DNA of 60,415 nt from Gynuella sp. (GTDB lineage Bacteria > Pseudomonadota > Gammaproteobacteria > Pseudomonadales > Natronospirillaceae): NCBI GenBank assembly GCA_028282465.1, contig JANQHX010000076.1:1-60415 (forward strand), in the 5' to 3' direction. A program made the translations under genes and the position numbers. The notes below the pieces were generated by a model. It did not search any database, was not told where the DNA came from, and saw only the letters and a list, made by a program, of their open reading frames with translations. Each line of letters starts with the position of its first letter. Within the stretch, counting starts at the first letter, position 1. Positions 36,105 to 44,624 of the stretch are shown here, one piece after another.

Positions 36105-36907
36105 TGCATCTTAAAGGATTTCTCAACGACTAGGCTGCCACCAAATTTAGTGTCTTCAGTGTATTTAATGAGTAACTGATCAGAAGCACCAACACCATCA
36201 GGTACGCTGATTGGTAGACGGATGTGGCGAATGTTATTTGGATAATAGACAGACATGCCTTTAGCAAAACTGACCCGTTGACCCTTTTTGTTTCCGGAAT
36301 TTATGAGAACTTCAATGTCGCCATAGGTGGAGCGAGTGCCTTGACGTTTAATATCGAAAGTCACCACATCCTCAATAACGGCTGGAGAATCAATCTCCAG
36401 GTTGATGTCTAGCTTTCCTACTCTAACTATTATTGGGATAGATATTTCAATAACTGGATCAACTGAAACGGCTAATTCTTCGCCCTCTACTTCTTCAAGA
36501 TCACTACCAGAGACCTGAGGTAAGGATTGAAACACCATGTGGGTTCGATATTCACCGTCTGGTAAGCCTTTCGATTTTTTTAACATCACACGAATTTTCT
36601 GGAAATTACCGGGCTCCACTGTCACACGCCTAGGGGAAAAACGAATCATCTTGTCAGCAAATAATTCATCAGCATTAGGGGTTTCTACTGGTATGAATTT
36701 ACCGTCATCATCGGTTCTAATATTTCTCAGTAAAATACGGTAAGTACCGGCATCGGTACCCTTATTCACTAACGTCACTTCAGCGGATTTTTGTTTATCC
36801 ATCACCACACGAGTCGGTAAAACTTGTAGAGCATCCGCAGCCGACACTATGGCGGGAAAAGTTAGCACTATGAGTGAGAGTAATAGTAAGGAGAGATTTC
36901 GAAACAT
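36101..36907 (-). CDS. PapD-like periplasmic pilus chaperone
   Basis: ATG at 36907 gives a proper signal peptide (MFRNLSLLLLSLIVLTFPAIVSA); the TTG at 36934 only adds a polar leader. The mature protein of about 245 residues has the Ig-like PapD pattern: LQVLPTRVVMDKQKSAEVTLVNKG and later RFSPRRVTVEPGNFQKIRVMLK (the strand-G1-type region). It would hold pilus subunits folded in the periplasm and hand them to the usher, with which it is coupled by a 4-base overlap. Confidence 0.8.
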   Translation of the reverse strand: MFRNLSLLLLSLIVLTFPAIVSAADALQVLPTRVVMDKQKSAEVTLVNKGTDAGTYRILLRNIRTDDDGKFIPVETPNADELFADKMIRFSPRRVTVEPGNFQKIRVMLKKSKGLPDGEYRTHMVFQSLPQVSGSDLEEVEGEELAVSVDPVIEISIPIIVRVGKLDINLEIDSPAVIEDVVTFDIKRQGTRSTYGDIEVLINSGNKKGQRVSFAKGMSVYYPNNIRHIRLPISVPDGVGASDQLLIKYTEDTKFGGSLVVEKSFKMQ

Positions 36908-36992
36908 GGATCTATACCGATAACAACCTTTCAATTCAGTATAGGCAGATATTTTTGAGTGCAGCCGATTAATGATTCTTGGTTAACTAGTG

Positions 36993-37469
36993 TTAGTTGT
37001 AATTTACTATAATGGTATAAAACAAGTTATAGGTACCTGTTACCGCGTCATCTAGAATCAGAGAGCCGCCAATGAGCGCATTGACTTCACCACCGGTGAG
37101 AACCGGATTGGCATCGGAAACTAAAGCGGGTGAAAAACTTACCCCAGAATCTGCTTCACCAGCCGATACACTGATGCTTACACTTTGGTCTTCCTCTCCG
37201 GTTATTTTGAATGTACCTAGCTGACCTTGTTGAGTACAGGTACTGGAGGAGCCACTAAGACTTCCGCCGCTAGACATGTTGCAAATGCCGTTTTGAGAAC
37301 TCTGGGCACCAAAGTCGACTGGGCTCAGTTCTTCCAACACAACCGGCGTAATCAGCCTGACAGATACATTACCGATTGCAGACTCAGCAGTAACTCCAAG
37401 GCTGAAAAGAGTTGCAGAAATCACAGAGAAGGTAAGAGTTATGAATTTTCTAGACATGGAAGGCAACAC
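36993..37469 (-). CDS. DUF4402 pilus subunit 2
   Basis: A DUF4402 protein of about 155 residues with signal peptide (from MSRKFITLTF, ending VTA; that ATG at 37457 may be the true start rather than the GTG at 37469). It has the family pattern VDFGAQ, two cysteines (ICNMSS, STCTQQG), GTFKITGEEDQSVSISV and a C-terminal YTIIVNYN strand. It is less conserved than subunit 1 and nearer the assembly genes, so it may be a minor or tip subunit (inference). Confidence 0.8.
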   Translation of the reverse strand: MLPSMSRKFITLTFSVISATLFSLGVTAESAIGNVSVRLITPVVLEELSPVDFGAQSSQNGICNMSSGGSLSGSSSTCTQQGQLGTFKITGEEDQSVSISVSAGEADSGVSFSPALVSDANPVLTGGEVNALIGGSLILDDAVTGTYNLFYTIIVNYN

Positions 37470-37522
37470 CAGAAAGTCTTGCCTTTAAAGATAGCGCTTT
37501 ATTTTCTTCTCACTAAGAGAAA

Positions 37523-37542
37523 CGAGGTCATATTAGACCTCG
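37523..37542 (-). terminator. intercistronic hairpin between pilus subunit genes
   Basis: CGAGGTC (37523-37529) pairs with GACCTCG (37536-37542). Lying 41 bases after the stop of subunit 1 and before subunit 2, it may partly stop transcription or protect the upstream mRNA, giving more of subunit 1 than of the assembly proteins. Confidence 0.5.
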
Positions 37543-37583
37543 CTTTGTGTAATCCTGTAATTCTTTCCCTAGTGGGAGATCTA

Positions 37584-38051
37584 TTACTGGTAGTTAACTG
37601 TTAGTGTGTAGCTCATGTTACGGGCACCAGCGGCGGCAGATACTAAGTCCAAGCTACCCATCACACCTACAACTAGGTCACCACTTCCGTCTAAAGTACC
37701 AGTATCAGAAGTAGTACCAGTGTTAGTCAGCAATGGGTTGAACGTTACGCCAGTATCAGTTGTGCCAGAACCTACAGAGATATCAACAGCTTGGCTAGCG
37801 CTACCAGATACAGTGAACTGACCAGCAGTACCGTCTGCGAAGCCTGCACACATTCCGCTAAGAACACCAGAGGCAGCCATAGTACAGGTACCAGTTCCAC
37901 TTGGGATTGAGCCAAAGTCTACTACTTGGTCTTCAACAAAAGTAATGGTAGATAACAGAGTAGCCTGAGCGGTACCAGTTGTTGATTCAGCGAATGCGTT
38001 ACCAGTTAAAAGGATTGCAGTAGCGATGATTGTAGAAGTTAGCTTTTTCAT
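37584..38051 (-). CDS. DUF4402 pilus subunit 1, probable major pilin
   Basis: A 155-residue protein: signal peptide (1-21, ending AFA), then ATLLSTITFVEDQVVDFGSIPSG, a Cys pair (TCTMA, GMCAGF), GQFTVSGSASQAVDISV and a C-terminal strand MSYTLTVNYQ, the DUF4402 pattern. First gene of the operon and followed by a hairpin, both typical of a major subunit. A sigma-54 promoter lies about 65 bases upstream. Confidence 0.85.
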   Translation of the reverse strand: MKKLTSTIIATAILLTGNAFAESTTGTAQATLLSTITFVEDQVVDFGSIPSGTGTCTMAASGVLSGMCAGFADGTAGQFTVSGSASQAVDISVGSGTTDTGVTFNPLLTNTGTTSDTGTLDGSGDLVVGVMGSLDLVSAAAGARNMSYTLTVNYQ

Positions 38052-38113
38052 GTTCTTTCTCCAGTTAGAAATCTTTTTTTAAACACTTAATTTGTTAAGT
38101 ACACCCGGAGTAT

Positions 38114-38129
38114 TGCCAGCGCTGTGCCA
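38114..38129 (-). promoter_or_regulatory. sigma-54 (-24/-12) promoter of the pilus operon
   Basis: On the minus strand the sequence is TGGCAC-AGCGC-TGGCA. The -24 GG and the -12 GC have the canonical spacing of the consensus TGGCAC-N5-TTGCW, with one mismatch at TTGC. Transcription should start near 38103, about 50 bases before the pilin ATG. A sigma-54 activator gene lies on the other side of the same intergenic region. Confidence 0.8.
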
Positions 38130-38290
38130 AAGTTTTTTAGTTTAATCTCTAAAATAAAAGTTGAACTGGTTTGTCATAAAAATGGAACCTTTTCACGACA
38201 TGCAAGTTCACAGTTTTTGGCGTCGATAAAACTTGGTTACCTGAGATAACATCCGAACACATTCCTAAAATCATTATTAATTAAGCTCTA

Positions 38291-38343
38291 TTGCATTCCG
38301 CAATCATTACCCTTGCTAATCGCAACAGTCTTGCAATTAGCAA
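38291..38343. promoter_or_regulatory. three LuxO-type upstream activator sites
   Basis: TTGCATTCCGCAA (38291-38303), TTGCTAATCGCAA (38313-38325) and TTGCAATTAGCAA (38331-38343) are three 13-bp dyads of form TTGC-N5-GCAA. The known LuxO site is TTGCA-W3-TGCAA. They lie 162-214 bases upstream of the -24 element, a normal enhancer distance, and 62-114 bases before the activator gene itself. Spacings are 22 and 18 bases start to start. Confidence 0.75.
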
Positions 38344-38404
38344 CACCCGTTTGCGAAAACTAATCTACTTTTATATATAACATTGGTTTTTATGATTCGG
38401 TGTT

Positions 38405-39820
38405 ATGGCCTCTCACTTACGAAACTTGGTTCTCGTTGAAGACAACATGAGTATTCAACGCTGTTATCAGGAATTTCTTAAACAAGAAAAGCTCAGGGTT
38501 TGGCCGACCACTAATAGCCATGAAACTCTAGAGGCTATTTTTAAAATAGATGCCCCGACAGTCGTGTTGCTTGATCTGAATTTAAAAGATGGCTTGGCAA
38601 TACTAGAAGCAGTCAACGATATTCCGTTACAAGTCACTGTTCTGGTAATCGTAAATAACAATGAAGAGGAACTAGCAAAACAGGCTCTAAAGATGGGCGC
38701 GTCAGACTATTTGGAAAAACCCTTCACTCGGGATCGTTTAAGGCTTTCAGTTGATAACGGCTTTAAGTTACTACAAGCTGAAAAAAAAGAACCCCAATCA
38801 AATTTTGATTTCGCTGGTTTTATTGGTTCCAGCCCAGAAATGAAATCAGTCTATCAAGTCATTGAGAAAGCAGCAGATTCTAAGGCATCGGTATTCATCA
38901 CTGGCGAAAGTGGTACAGGTAAAGAAGTTTGCGCCCATGCCATTCATAGCCTAAGCGCAAGGAGTGGTAACGAATTAGTGGTCTTAAACTGCGCGGCCAT
39001 TCCAGCCAATTTAATGGAAAGCGAAATCTTTGGCCATGTTAAAGGAGCATTTACCGGGGCTAGCCATCATCGAGAAGGCGCTGCAAGCAAGGCCAATGGG
39101 GGCACCTTATTTTTAGATGAAATAGGCGAAATGGATATTGAGCTGCAAAGTAAGCTGCTGCGGTTTATTCAGACTGGACAATTTTCGAAAGTAGGTAGCA
39201 ATGAAACCGAAGCAGTGGATGTACGTTTTATTTGTGCGACCAATAGAAATCCATTAGAAGAAATTGAAGAAGGGCGCTTTCGAGAAGATCTCTACTACCG
39301 TTTGCATGTGGTACCTATCAGTCTTCCCCCGCTAAGAAAAAGAGGAGAAGATATTATTAGAATTGCCCAATCCATTCTTAAGCGCTTCTCAGATGAAGAA
39401 AGCAAAAACTTTGATAGTTTTTCAAACGGTACGAAAAACTTCTTACTACACTATCGCTGGCCGGGAAATGTTCGTCAGCTCGTCAATGTTATTCACAACA
39501 TCGTGGTATTAAATCAAGGGCCAACAGTAGAAATATCAATGTTGCCTAAGGTGCTGGCTGGTAAACAGGATCACAACAAACCCATTACTCAAGCAGATTC
39601 GGCCCACCAAAAAACACAACAGCAAGATATTAGAACGATTCAAACAATAGCTGATATAAAGCCCCTGTGGCAGGTTGAAATGACCGCTATTAATTCAGCT
39701 ATAGAAGCCTGTGATGGCAATATTACCCAAGCGTCAAAACTGTTAGAGATTAACCCTTCAACCATCCATCGAAAGCGCCAATCTTGGAACAAACATCTAA
39801 AAGATGACCCTAGTCTTTAA
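38405..39820 (+). CDS. LuxO-like sigma-54-dependent response regulator
   Basis: A 471-residue NtrC-class activator: receiver (acidic Glu12/Asp13, phosphoacceptor Asp57, Lys105), AAA+ domain with GESGTGKE (167-174), the sigma-54 loop GAFTGA (214-219) and GGTLFLDEI (232-240), and a Fis-type HTH ending NPSTIHRKRQSW, which resembles the LuxO C-terminus. The receiver has Asn84 where the switch Ser/Thr normally stands. No kinase gene is adjacent. Divergent from the pilus operon, it very probably activates it through the three TTGC-N5-GCAA sites and the sigma-54 promoter. Confidence 0.88.
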   Translation: MASHLRNLVLVEDNMSIQRCYQEFLKQEKLRVWPTTNSHETLEAIFKIDAPTVVLLDLNLKDGLAILEAVNDIPLQVTVLVIVNNNEEELAKQALKMGASDYLEKPFTRDRLRLSVDNGFKLLQAEKKEPQSNFDFAGFIGSSPEMKSVYQVIEKAADSKASVFITGESGTGKEVCAHAIHSLSARSGNELVVLNCAAIPANLMESEIFGHVKGAFTGASHHREGAASKANGGTLFLDEIGEMDIELQSKLLRFIQTGQFSKVGSNETEAVDVRFICATNRNPLEEIEEGRFREDLYYRLHVVPISLPPLRKRGEDIIRIAQSILKRFSDEESKNFDSFSNGTKNFLLHYRWPGNVRQLVNVIHNIVVLNQGPTVEISMLPKVLAGKQDHNKPITQADSAHQKTQQQDIRTIQTIADIKPLWQVEMTAINSAIEACDGNITQASKLLEINPSTIHRKRQSWNKHLKDDPSL

Positions 39821-39993
39821 ACTCTGCTTTAGAATGCCCAAGTGGCCGCGCAACCTTGTGTCCTTAAAAATGAAGAAATTTGGTTTTGGCACTTTTTGCA
39901 CCTAAGTTGGCGCCATTGGTTAGTCACAAAAATCAAACCTAGGCTTATCATAGTGTTCGTATACTTAACCGAATTAAAATGGAGTCATCAATC

Positions 39994-40779
39994 ATGTCAT
40001 CAACTCAAACAGCGTTAATTACTGGCGCCTCTTCAGGCATAGGTACTGAGTTTGCTCGCATCGCAGCGTCTAATGGTAACAATTTAGTATTAGTCGCCCG
40101 AAGCGAAGGCAAATTGAATGAATTGAAATCAGAGCTTGAGGGTAAGTTCAACATCTCAGTCACAGTAATCGCTGCGGATCTCTCCCTAGCCGGCTCAGCT
40201 CAAAAAGTATTTGACGCCACCGAAGCAGCAAATCTTCAAATTGATATTCTAATTAACAACGCAGGCTTTGGTGGTCATGGTAAATTTCATGAGCGGGATT
40301 TAGCTCAAGACGAAGCCATGATGCAATTGAATATGGCGACCCTCACTTCCCTTACACATTACTACCTTCAAGGTATGGTTAAACGTAATAAAGGTAAGGT
40401 ATTGAACGTTGCGTCAACGGCAGGATTCTTACCTGGGCCATTGCAAGCGGTTTACTATGCCACCAAAGCTTATGTGAATTCCTTTACCTGGGCCATTGCT
40501 GAAGAATTGTCTGATACCAACATTACTGCAACAGCGCTTTGTCCTGGCCCAGTGGATACAGGTTTTGTGGCTGCCGGAGACTTAGATGGTGTCAGTGCTT
40601 TTAAAAACTCAGCCACACCTTATCAAGTGGCCATAAAAGGATACGAAGCCATGGAAAAAGGTAAGCTGGTGGTTTTCGACAAAAGCTCTTTCAGTTTCCT
40701 TTTGCAGTGGGTTGTCCCGTTTCTACCGAGAAAAACTGTTTTGAAAATGTCTCGTCAGGCAATGGAAAAACAATCCTAA
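39994..40779 (+). CDS. short-chain dehydrogenase/reductase
   Basis: ATG at 39994 has GGAG 9 bases upstream and is preferred to the ATG at 39979. The 261-residue protein has the SDR coenzyme motif TGASSGIG, NNAG and the active-site YxxxK as YYATK with the upstream serine in NVASTAG. It is a cytoplasmic NAD(P)-dependent oxidoreductase similar to DltE/YqjQ-type SDRs. Substrate unknown. Single gene, ended by a good terminator. Confidence 0.88.
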   Translation: MSSTQTALITGASSGIGTEFARIAASNGNNLVLVARSEGKLNELKSELEGKFNISVTVIAADLSLAGSAQKVFDATEAANLQIDILINNAGFGGHGKFHERDLAQDEAMMQLNMATLTSLTHYYLQGMVKRNKGKVLNVASTAGFLPGPLQAVYYATKAYVNSFTWAIAEELSDTNITATALCPGPVDTGFVAAGDLDGVSAFKNSATPYQVAIKGYEAMEKGKLVVFDKSSFSFLLQWVVPFLPRKTVLKMSRQAMEKQS

Positions 40780-40801
40780 CCCTGATCACTCAATGCGCAG
40801 T

Positions 40802-40835
40802 AGGGCTGCCAACCATTACAGAGCAGCCCTTTTTA
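40802..40835 (+). terminator. rho-independent terminator
   Basis: AGGGCTGC (40802-40809) pairs with GCAGCCCT (40823-40830), followed by TTTTATT. It lies 22 bases after the SDR stop. Confidence 0.8.
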
Positions 40836-40966
40836 TTACTCCGCCTTATCTCGCCAATCTCAGAAGCTGTCATTTCACCCATTCATTTCAACATGACAGT
40901 TGAATGATCATATTTCTTTAATTATTTGATGTTAAATTTAAAAATTCTACTTTAGGAATGTGATTT

Positions 40967-41509
40967 ATGGTTGCCAATGTAGTTTCAGTGCACAAAAAAG
41001 ACTCTCATAGTTTTTCTAAAGACACTGCAGATTCTATAGATATTGTTGCGGGTGAGGGCGTTGTGGGAGACGCTCATCGTGGTGTCACGGTAAAACACAG
41101 ATCTCGAGTAAAACGAGACCCCACTCAACCCAACCTGAGACAAGTTCATCTTATTCATCAAGAACTATTTAATGAGCTATCGGACAAAGGATTTAACATA
41201 GCTGCTGGTGATTTGGGTGAAAATGTTACCACCCTTGGGATTGATTTATTAAGCCTGCCCAGAGACACAATTCTTGAAATCGGTGACCAGGTTAAGGTTC
41301 AAATTACAGGGTTAAGGAACCCTTGCTCTCAAATAGAAGACTTTCAAAAAGGCTTGCTTAACGAGGTTCTGGACAAAGACGAAGAAGGGAATCTAGTTAG
41401 GAAAACCGGTGTAATGGCAATCGCTCTTACGGATGGAACCATTAAACAAGGTGATGAAATCACTATTGTTTATCCTGAAAAGCCTTTTATTAAATTAGAA
41501 AAGGTCTAA
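40967..41509 (+). CDS. MOSC-domain protein
   Basis: A 180-residue stand-alone MOSC protein. Typical elements are GEGVVGDAHRG, RQVHLIHQELFNEL, AGDLGENVTT and the conserved cysteine segment LRNPCSQIEDF. MOSC proteins bind a molybdenum-cofactor-type group through this cysteine and handle sulphur or reduce N-hydroxylated compounds. Its specific role is unknown. The stop codon lies in a terminator hairpin. Confidence 0.85.
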   Translation: MVANVVSVHKKDSHSFSKDTADSIDIVAGEGVVGDAHRGVTVKHRSRVKRDPTQPNLRQVHLIHQELFNELSDKGFNIAAGDLGENVTTLGIDLLSLPRDTILEIGDQVKVQITGLRNPCSQIEDFQKGLLNEVLDKDEEGNLVRKTGVMAIALTDGTIKQGDEITIVYPEKPFIKLEKV

Positions 41510-41520
41510 AGACCTTTTCT
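41497..41520 (+). terminator. terminator overlapping the MOSC stop
   Basis: AGAAAAGGTCT (41497-41507) and AGACCTTTTCT (41510-41520) are perfect inverted copies with AA between; the stop codon lies in the hairpin and T-rich sequence is in the right arm. Confidence 0.65.
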
Positions 41521-41764
41521 AAGGCCTTCTAGAAATGGCTAATAGGCCAGTTGATATCTGCCGCAGCCAAGCCTCACCTGATTTAGCTGAAAAATTTAAT
41601 AATCCAAATTTAAGAACTCTTAAAACCTTGTTCTTTTAGCGGGCATTGTTGCTAGTCACTAAAGCAGCAATATTCGATCCCCCTCAATTGCTTGTCATCA
41701 ATTATTCACTTACATTGATCGGAAGTAGCTATATTGATATCAACTAATACTTAACGGACAACCC

Positions 41765-43159
41765 ATGTCTTTTTGCGATTATCACAGCAACAAGCATTCG
41801 CGCTGGACTTGCACTCAATGCCATAAAAATCTTTGTGATCAATGTTTAGTCACAGAGCCCAATCAGGGTCCGGTATGCGGTAGTTGTGGAGGCCAGGTTG
41901 AATACACGCCAAACAAAGCAGACGTAGTGCCGTTCTGGAATAGGGTGGGGGATTTTTTCGCTTATCCGTTTCAAAAAGACCCGATCATGCTGATAGCAAT
42001 TACTCTAATTATTGGTGTAGCAAGCACTGCAATTCCTTTCGGTTGGGTACTTCTGTTGCTATGGGTTTTTGTACAGACTAAATATGGATTTTCGGTTATC
42101 GAAAAAGTAGCTAATGGGAAGATGGAAGCGCCATCTTTGATGGATTCAATCTCCGGGGGAGGTTTTGAACTCACCATTAAAACCATTGGCGTATTTATTC
42201 TGACCAGCTTAATGACATTTGGGGCGAGCTACTTAGGCGCTATTCCAGGAATAATTGCGAGTCTGTTTTTTACACTCGCTCTACCCATGAGCATCATGAT
42301 TCTTGCCACTCAGGAAGATCTAATTTCAGCAGTCAACCCAGTCAATCTTATGCAAGCCATGTGGCGCATCGGTTGGTCTTATTTGTTGGTCTATCTCTAT
42401 TTAATTATGATGGCCATGTGCAGTATCACATTATTAGGTATGCTGTTTGAGTGGTTTGGCCTTGTTGCCGGCACATTGACAGGCGTGGCAAGTTTTATTT
42501 ATTTCGGTTTAGTCATGTACAGTCTAATGGGTTATCTCATCCATCAGTTTCGATTTGAACTGCAAGTGGGCCCATCAGAAAACGACCTCAAAGTTCGCAG
42601 TAAAAATAATACTCAAGAAACCAAAATACGCATTGCCCTTGCAGATGGTCGATTTGAAAAAGCGTTAGACTATATAGAATCAGAGATTAAGAAGCCTAGT
42701 TTTAATCCAGCATTATTAGACACATACCAAAAAACACTAGCCTTTACTCAACACCGGGATAGGCTGTTAACCATTAGCGAGATAGTTTTAAAAAATTTAA
42801 AAGATCAGGATCTTTCTTTGTATTTTTCAAGAATACTTGGCGAAATATGGAAGCATGAACCCAAATGGGAAATGGAAAATGGCGTTCAAGCCTTAGAGTT
42901 TTCTCAATACTTAAATGATGTTGGTGATTATCAACTGTCTTTTAGAATGCTAAAAAACATTTACAAAAATCAGCGAGACAATGAAACTCGTAATGACATG
43001 CTAGACTTAATGGCAAAGCTACTAAGAGATAACCTAAACCAACCTCAAATGGCCGACAAAGTTTTATTAATTAAACAGGCGCCTACTCAAAGAAAGCATA
43101 CACAAGTAAAAAAAATGCCAACACAGCCGAGTGATAGTAATGATCTAAAGCTGGTTTAG
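41765..43159 (+). CDS. membrane protein with N-terminal B-box-like zinc finger
   Basis: A 464-residue protein. Residues 1-45 hold a Cys/His cluster (CDYH, CTQCHKNLCDQC, CGSCG) of B-box type. About five membrane segments follow (75-270: LIAITLIIGVASTAIPFGWVL, IGVFILTSLMTFGASYLG, VYLYLIMMAMCSITLLG). The C-terminal 190 residues are soluble and helical, perhaps TPR-like (ALADGRFEKALDYIESEI). Related bacterial membrane proteins are uncharacterised; the finger may mediate protein contacts rather than DNA binding. Confidence 0.65.
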   Translation: MSFCDYHSNKHSRWTCTQCHKNLCDQCLVTEPNQGPVCGSCGGQVEYTPNKADVVPFWNRVGDFFAYPFQKDPIMLIAITLIIGVASTAIPFGWVLLLLWVFVQTKYGFSVIEKVANGKMEAPSLMDSISGGGFELTIKTIGVFILTSLMTFGASYLGAIPGIIASLFFTLALPMSIMILATQEDLISAVNPVNLMQAMWRIGWSYLLVYLYLIMMAMCSITLLGMLFEWFGLVAGTLTGVASFIYFGLVMYSLMGYLIHQFRFELQVGPSENDLKVRSKNNTQETKIRIALADGRFEKALDYIESEIKKPSFNPALLDTYQKTLAFTQHRDRLLTISEIVLKNLKDQDLSLYFSRILGEIWKHEPKWEMENGVQALEFSQYLNDVGDYQLSFRMLKNIYKNQRDNETRNDMLDLMAKLLRDNLNQPQMADKVLLIKQAPTQRKHTQVKKMPTQPSDSNDLKLV

Positions 43160-43336
43160 TGTTCAATTAATAATAAATACTTAAACACTAAATCAGCAAT
43201 ATCATCTTTAAGAAATTGCTGATTAATATTCGAGACTTCAAAAAGTACAAGTTCTTGTACTGCTTAATTATTTCCTACTCTGTAAAAATGAGCTCGATCT
43301 TGAGAGATCATCCTATACAAATACAGGAATTAAATA

Positions 43337-43735
43337 ATGAAAAAAATAATTAAATTGTCCGCCGTATTACTTGCATCCTCCTTATTTGCTTCTGCTAGTT
43401 TCGCTGAATACTATGGGGCTACCTGGACAGGTAAAGAAACAATCACTCAGGCTTATATTAGTTCTGGCTGTAACTCAACCGCTGGTGAAAGATTGGCGGT
43501 TATTACCGTTGCTGGTAAATCAACCCAATATGCATTTCCAATGACAACCACCGCAGATGATGAATTGTTCAAGATTTTTTATGACTCGGTATTAAATGGC
43601 AATAAAGTTCAGATCAATTACAATCATGCTAATGGCACACAAACTTTCCCGGTAGTTAGAGGCTATGGCCCTAACTCCTGTGGCGTGACTAATCCCGTTA
43701 TTAAAGTATTAGGTGCTGCGGTAAATTCTCAATAA
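43337..43735 (+). CDS. small exported protein of unknown function
   Basis: A 132-residue protein with signal peptide (1-23, ending SFA) and a compact mature part of about 109 residues with two cysteines (SSGCNS, NSCGV), likely one disulphide. The order of segments (W near the N-terminus, Cys, IFYDSVLNGNKVQINY, Cys near the end) recalls OB-fold binding subunits of SubB/PltB-type toxins, but the similarity is too faint to claim. It stands alone, before a strong hairpin. Confidence 0.6.
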   Translation: MKKIIKLSAVLLASSLFASASFAEYYGATWTGKETITQAYISSGCNSTAGERLAVITVAGKSTQYAFPMTTTADDELFKIFYDSVLNGNKVQINYNHANGTQTFPVVRGYGPNSCGVTNPVIKVLGAAVNSQ

Positions 43736-43746
43736 AGTACGCAGTT

Positions 43747-43777
43747 GGTTAACCCAGGTTGTTTTCTTGGGTTAACC
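43747..43777 (+). terminator. hairpin terminator
   Basis: GGTTAACCCA (43747-43756) pairs with TGGGTTAACC (43768-43777), 10 bp perfect, 12 bases after the stop of the small exported protein gene. Confidence 0.65.
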
Positions 43778-43949
43778 TTAACCCAACACTAGTTACTAGA
43801 AACTTAAAAAGGATTAATCACTTTAAATTGCAAACCGATTCAATAAATTTAGATTTAGTGGCCTATGTTCGAATAATAATAGCTAATATAGATGCCGTAT
43901 TTTGGAATTATCACAAACTCCTATAACAAAAAAATAAAGGGAGACGTCA

Positions 43950-44174
43950 ATGCTTACTAAACGAGAGTTGGATGTTTTAGTACACGTGGCTCAGGGAAAA
44001 ACATCTAAAGAGATCGGTGAAGAAATACACATTTCTGAGAATACCGTTTTAAAGCATATGAAAAATATTTATTACAAATTAGAGGTTAATAAAAGGCAGA
44101 AAGCTGTACAAAAAGCTTTATCTCTTAATATATTAGATATGAGTGCCCTGTCTATACAAAATGAATTGCTTTAA
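43950..44174 (+). CDS. stand-alone LuxR/GerE-type HTH protein
   Basis: A 74-residue protein made of little more than the LuxR-type DNA-binding domain: LTKRELDVLVHVAQGKTSKEIGEEIHISENTVLKHMKNIYYKL. GGGAG lies 9 bases before the ATG. There is no receiver or ligand domain, so activity would depend on level or partners. Targets unknown. Confidence 0.8.
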   Translation: MLTKRELDVLVHVAQGKTSKEIGEEIHISENTVLKHMKNIYYKLEVNKRQKAVQKALSLNILDMSALSIQNELL

Positions 44175-44357
44175 ATTAAATTTATAACAATCGGCCAAAT
44201 AAACTCATTGGTAATGTTCTTAGCCTGTATACATGAGTAGAGGTTTTGGCCGCCTCTATTTTACGACTATCATTGAAGTGAATAAATCTGTATCGAAATT
44301 AAAATGCATAAGCCTCTATCAAGATGTAACTGAGAAGGCTTCGTGACTTATCTAAGT

Positions 44358-44624
44358 TTATTTACCTCTCATAGAAATTTCATGTTTGCAGTTGTTGCAA
44401 AGAGTGTCACTCTCTTTAATTGGCGTTCGGCATATGGGGCAGTGTTTAAAGTTTTCGGCTTCGCGATTCACTAAGTGTTGAATGAATCGCTTTTGCGTTC
44501 TCAAGGGCCAGTAGAACACGCTATCACATACTCCTTTGAACACTTGAAAGCCCGGTTTTCTCAAAGGATCTAAAAACATAAATATCAATAAACCTAAAGA
44601 AAATAGTGCAAGCTCCATAAACAC
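44358..44624 (-). CDS. small membrane protein with zinc ribbon
   Basis: An 88-residue protein: one N-terminal membrane helix (ELALFSLGLLIFMFLDPL) and a C-terminal double CxxC zinc ribbon (CPICRTP, CNNCKHE). Orphan small proteins of this build are common and uncharacterised. Confidence 0.6.
   Translation of the reverse strand: MFMELALFSLGLLIFMFLDPLRKPGFQVFKGVCDSVFYWPLRTQKRFIQHLVNREAENFKHCPICRTPIKESDTLCNNCKHEISMRGK

Noticed and set aside
39886-39902. TTGGCACTTTTTGCACC upstream of the SDR gene as a second sigma-54 promoter
   Set aside because: The GG and GC elements are two bases too close for a -24/-12 promoter.
41535-41639. 34-codon frame after the MOSC gene
   Set aside because: It follows a terminator, has no ribosome-binding site and shows no recognisable sequence.
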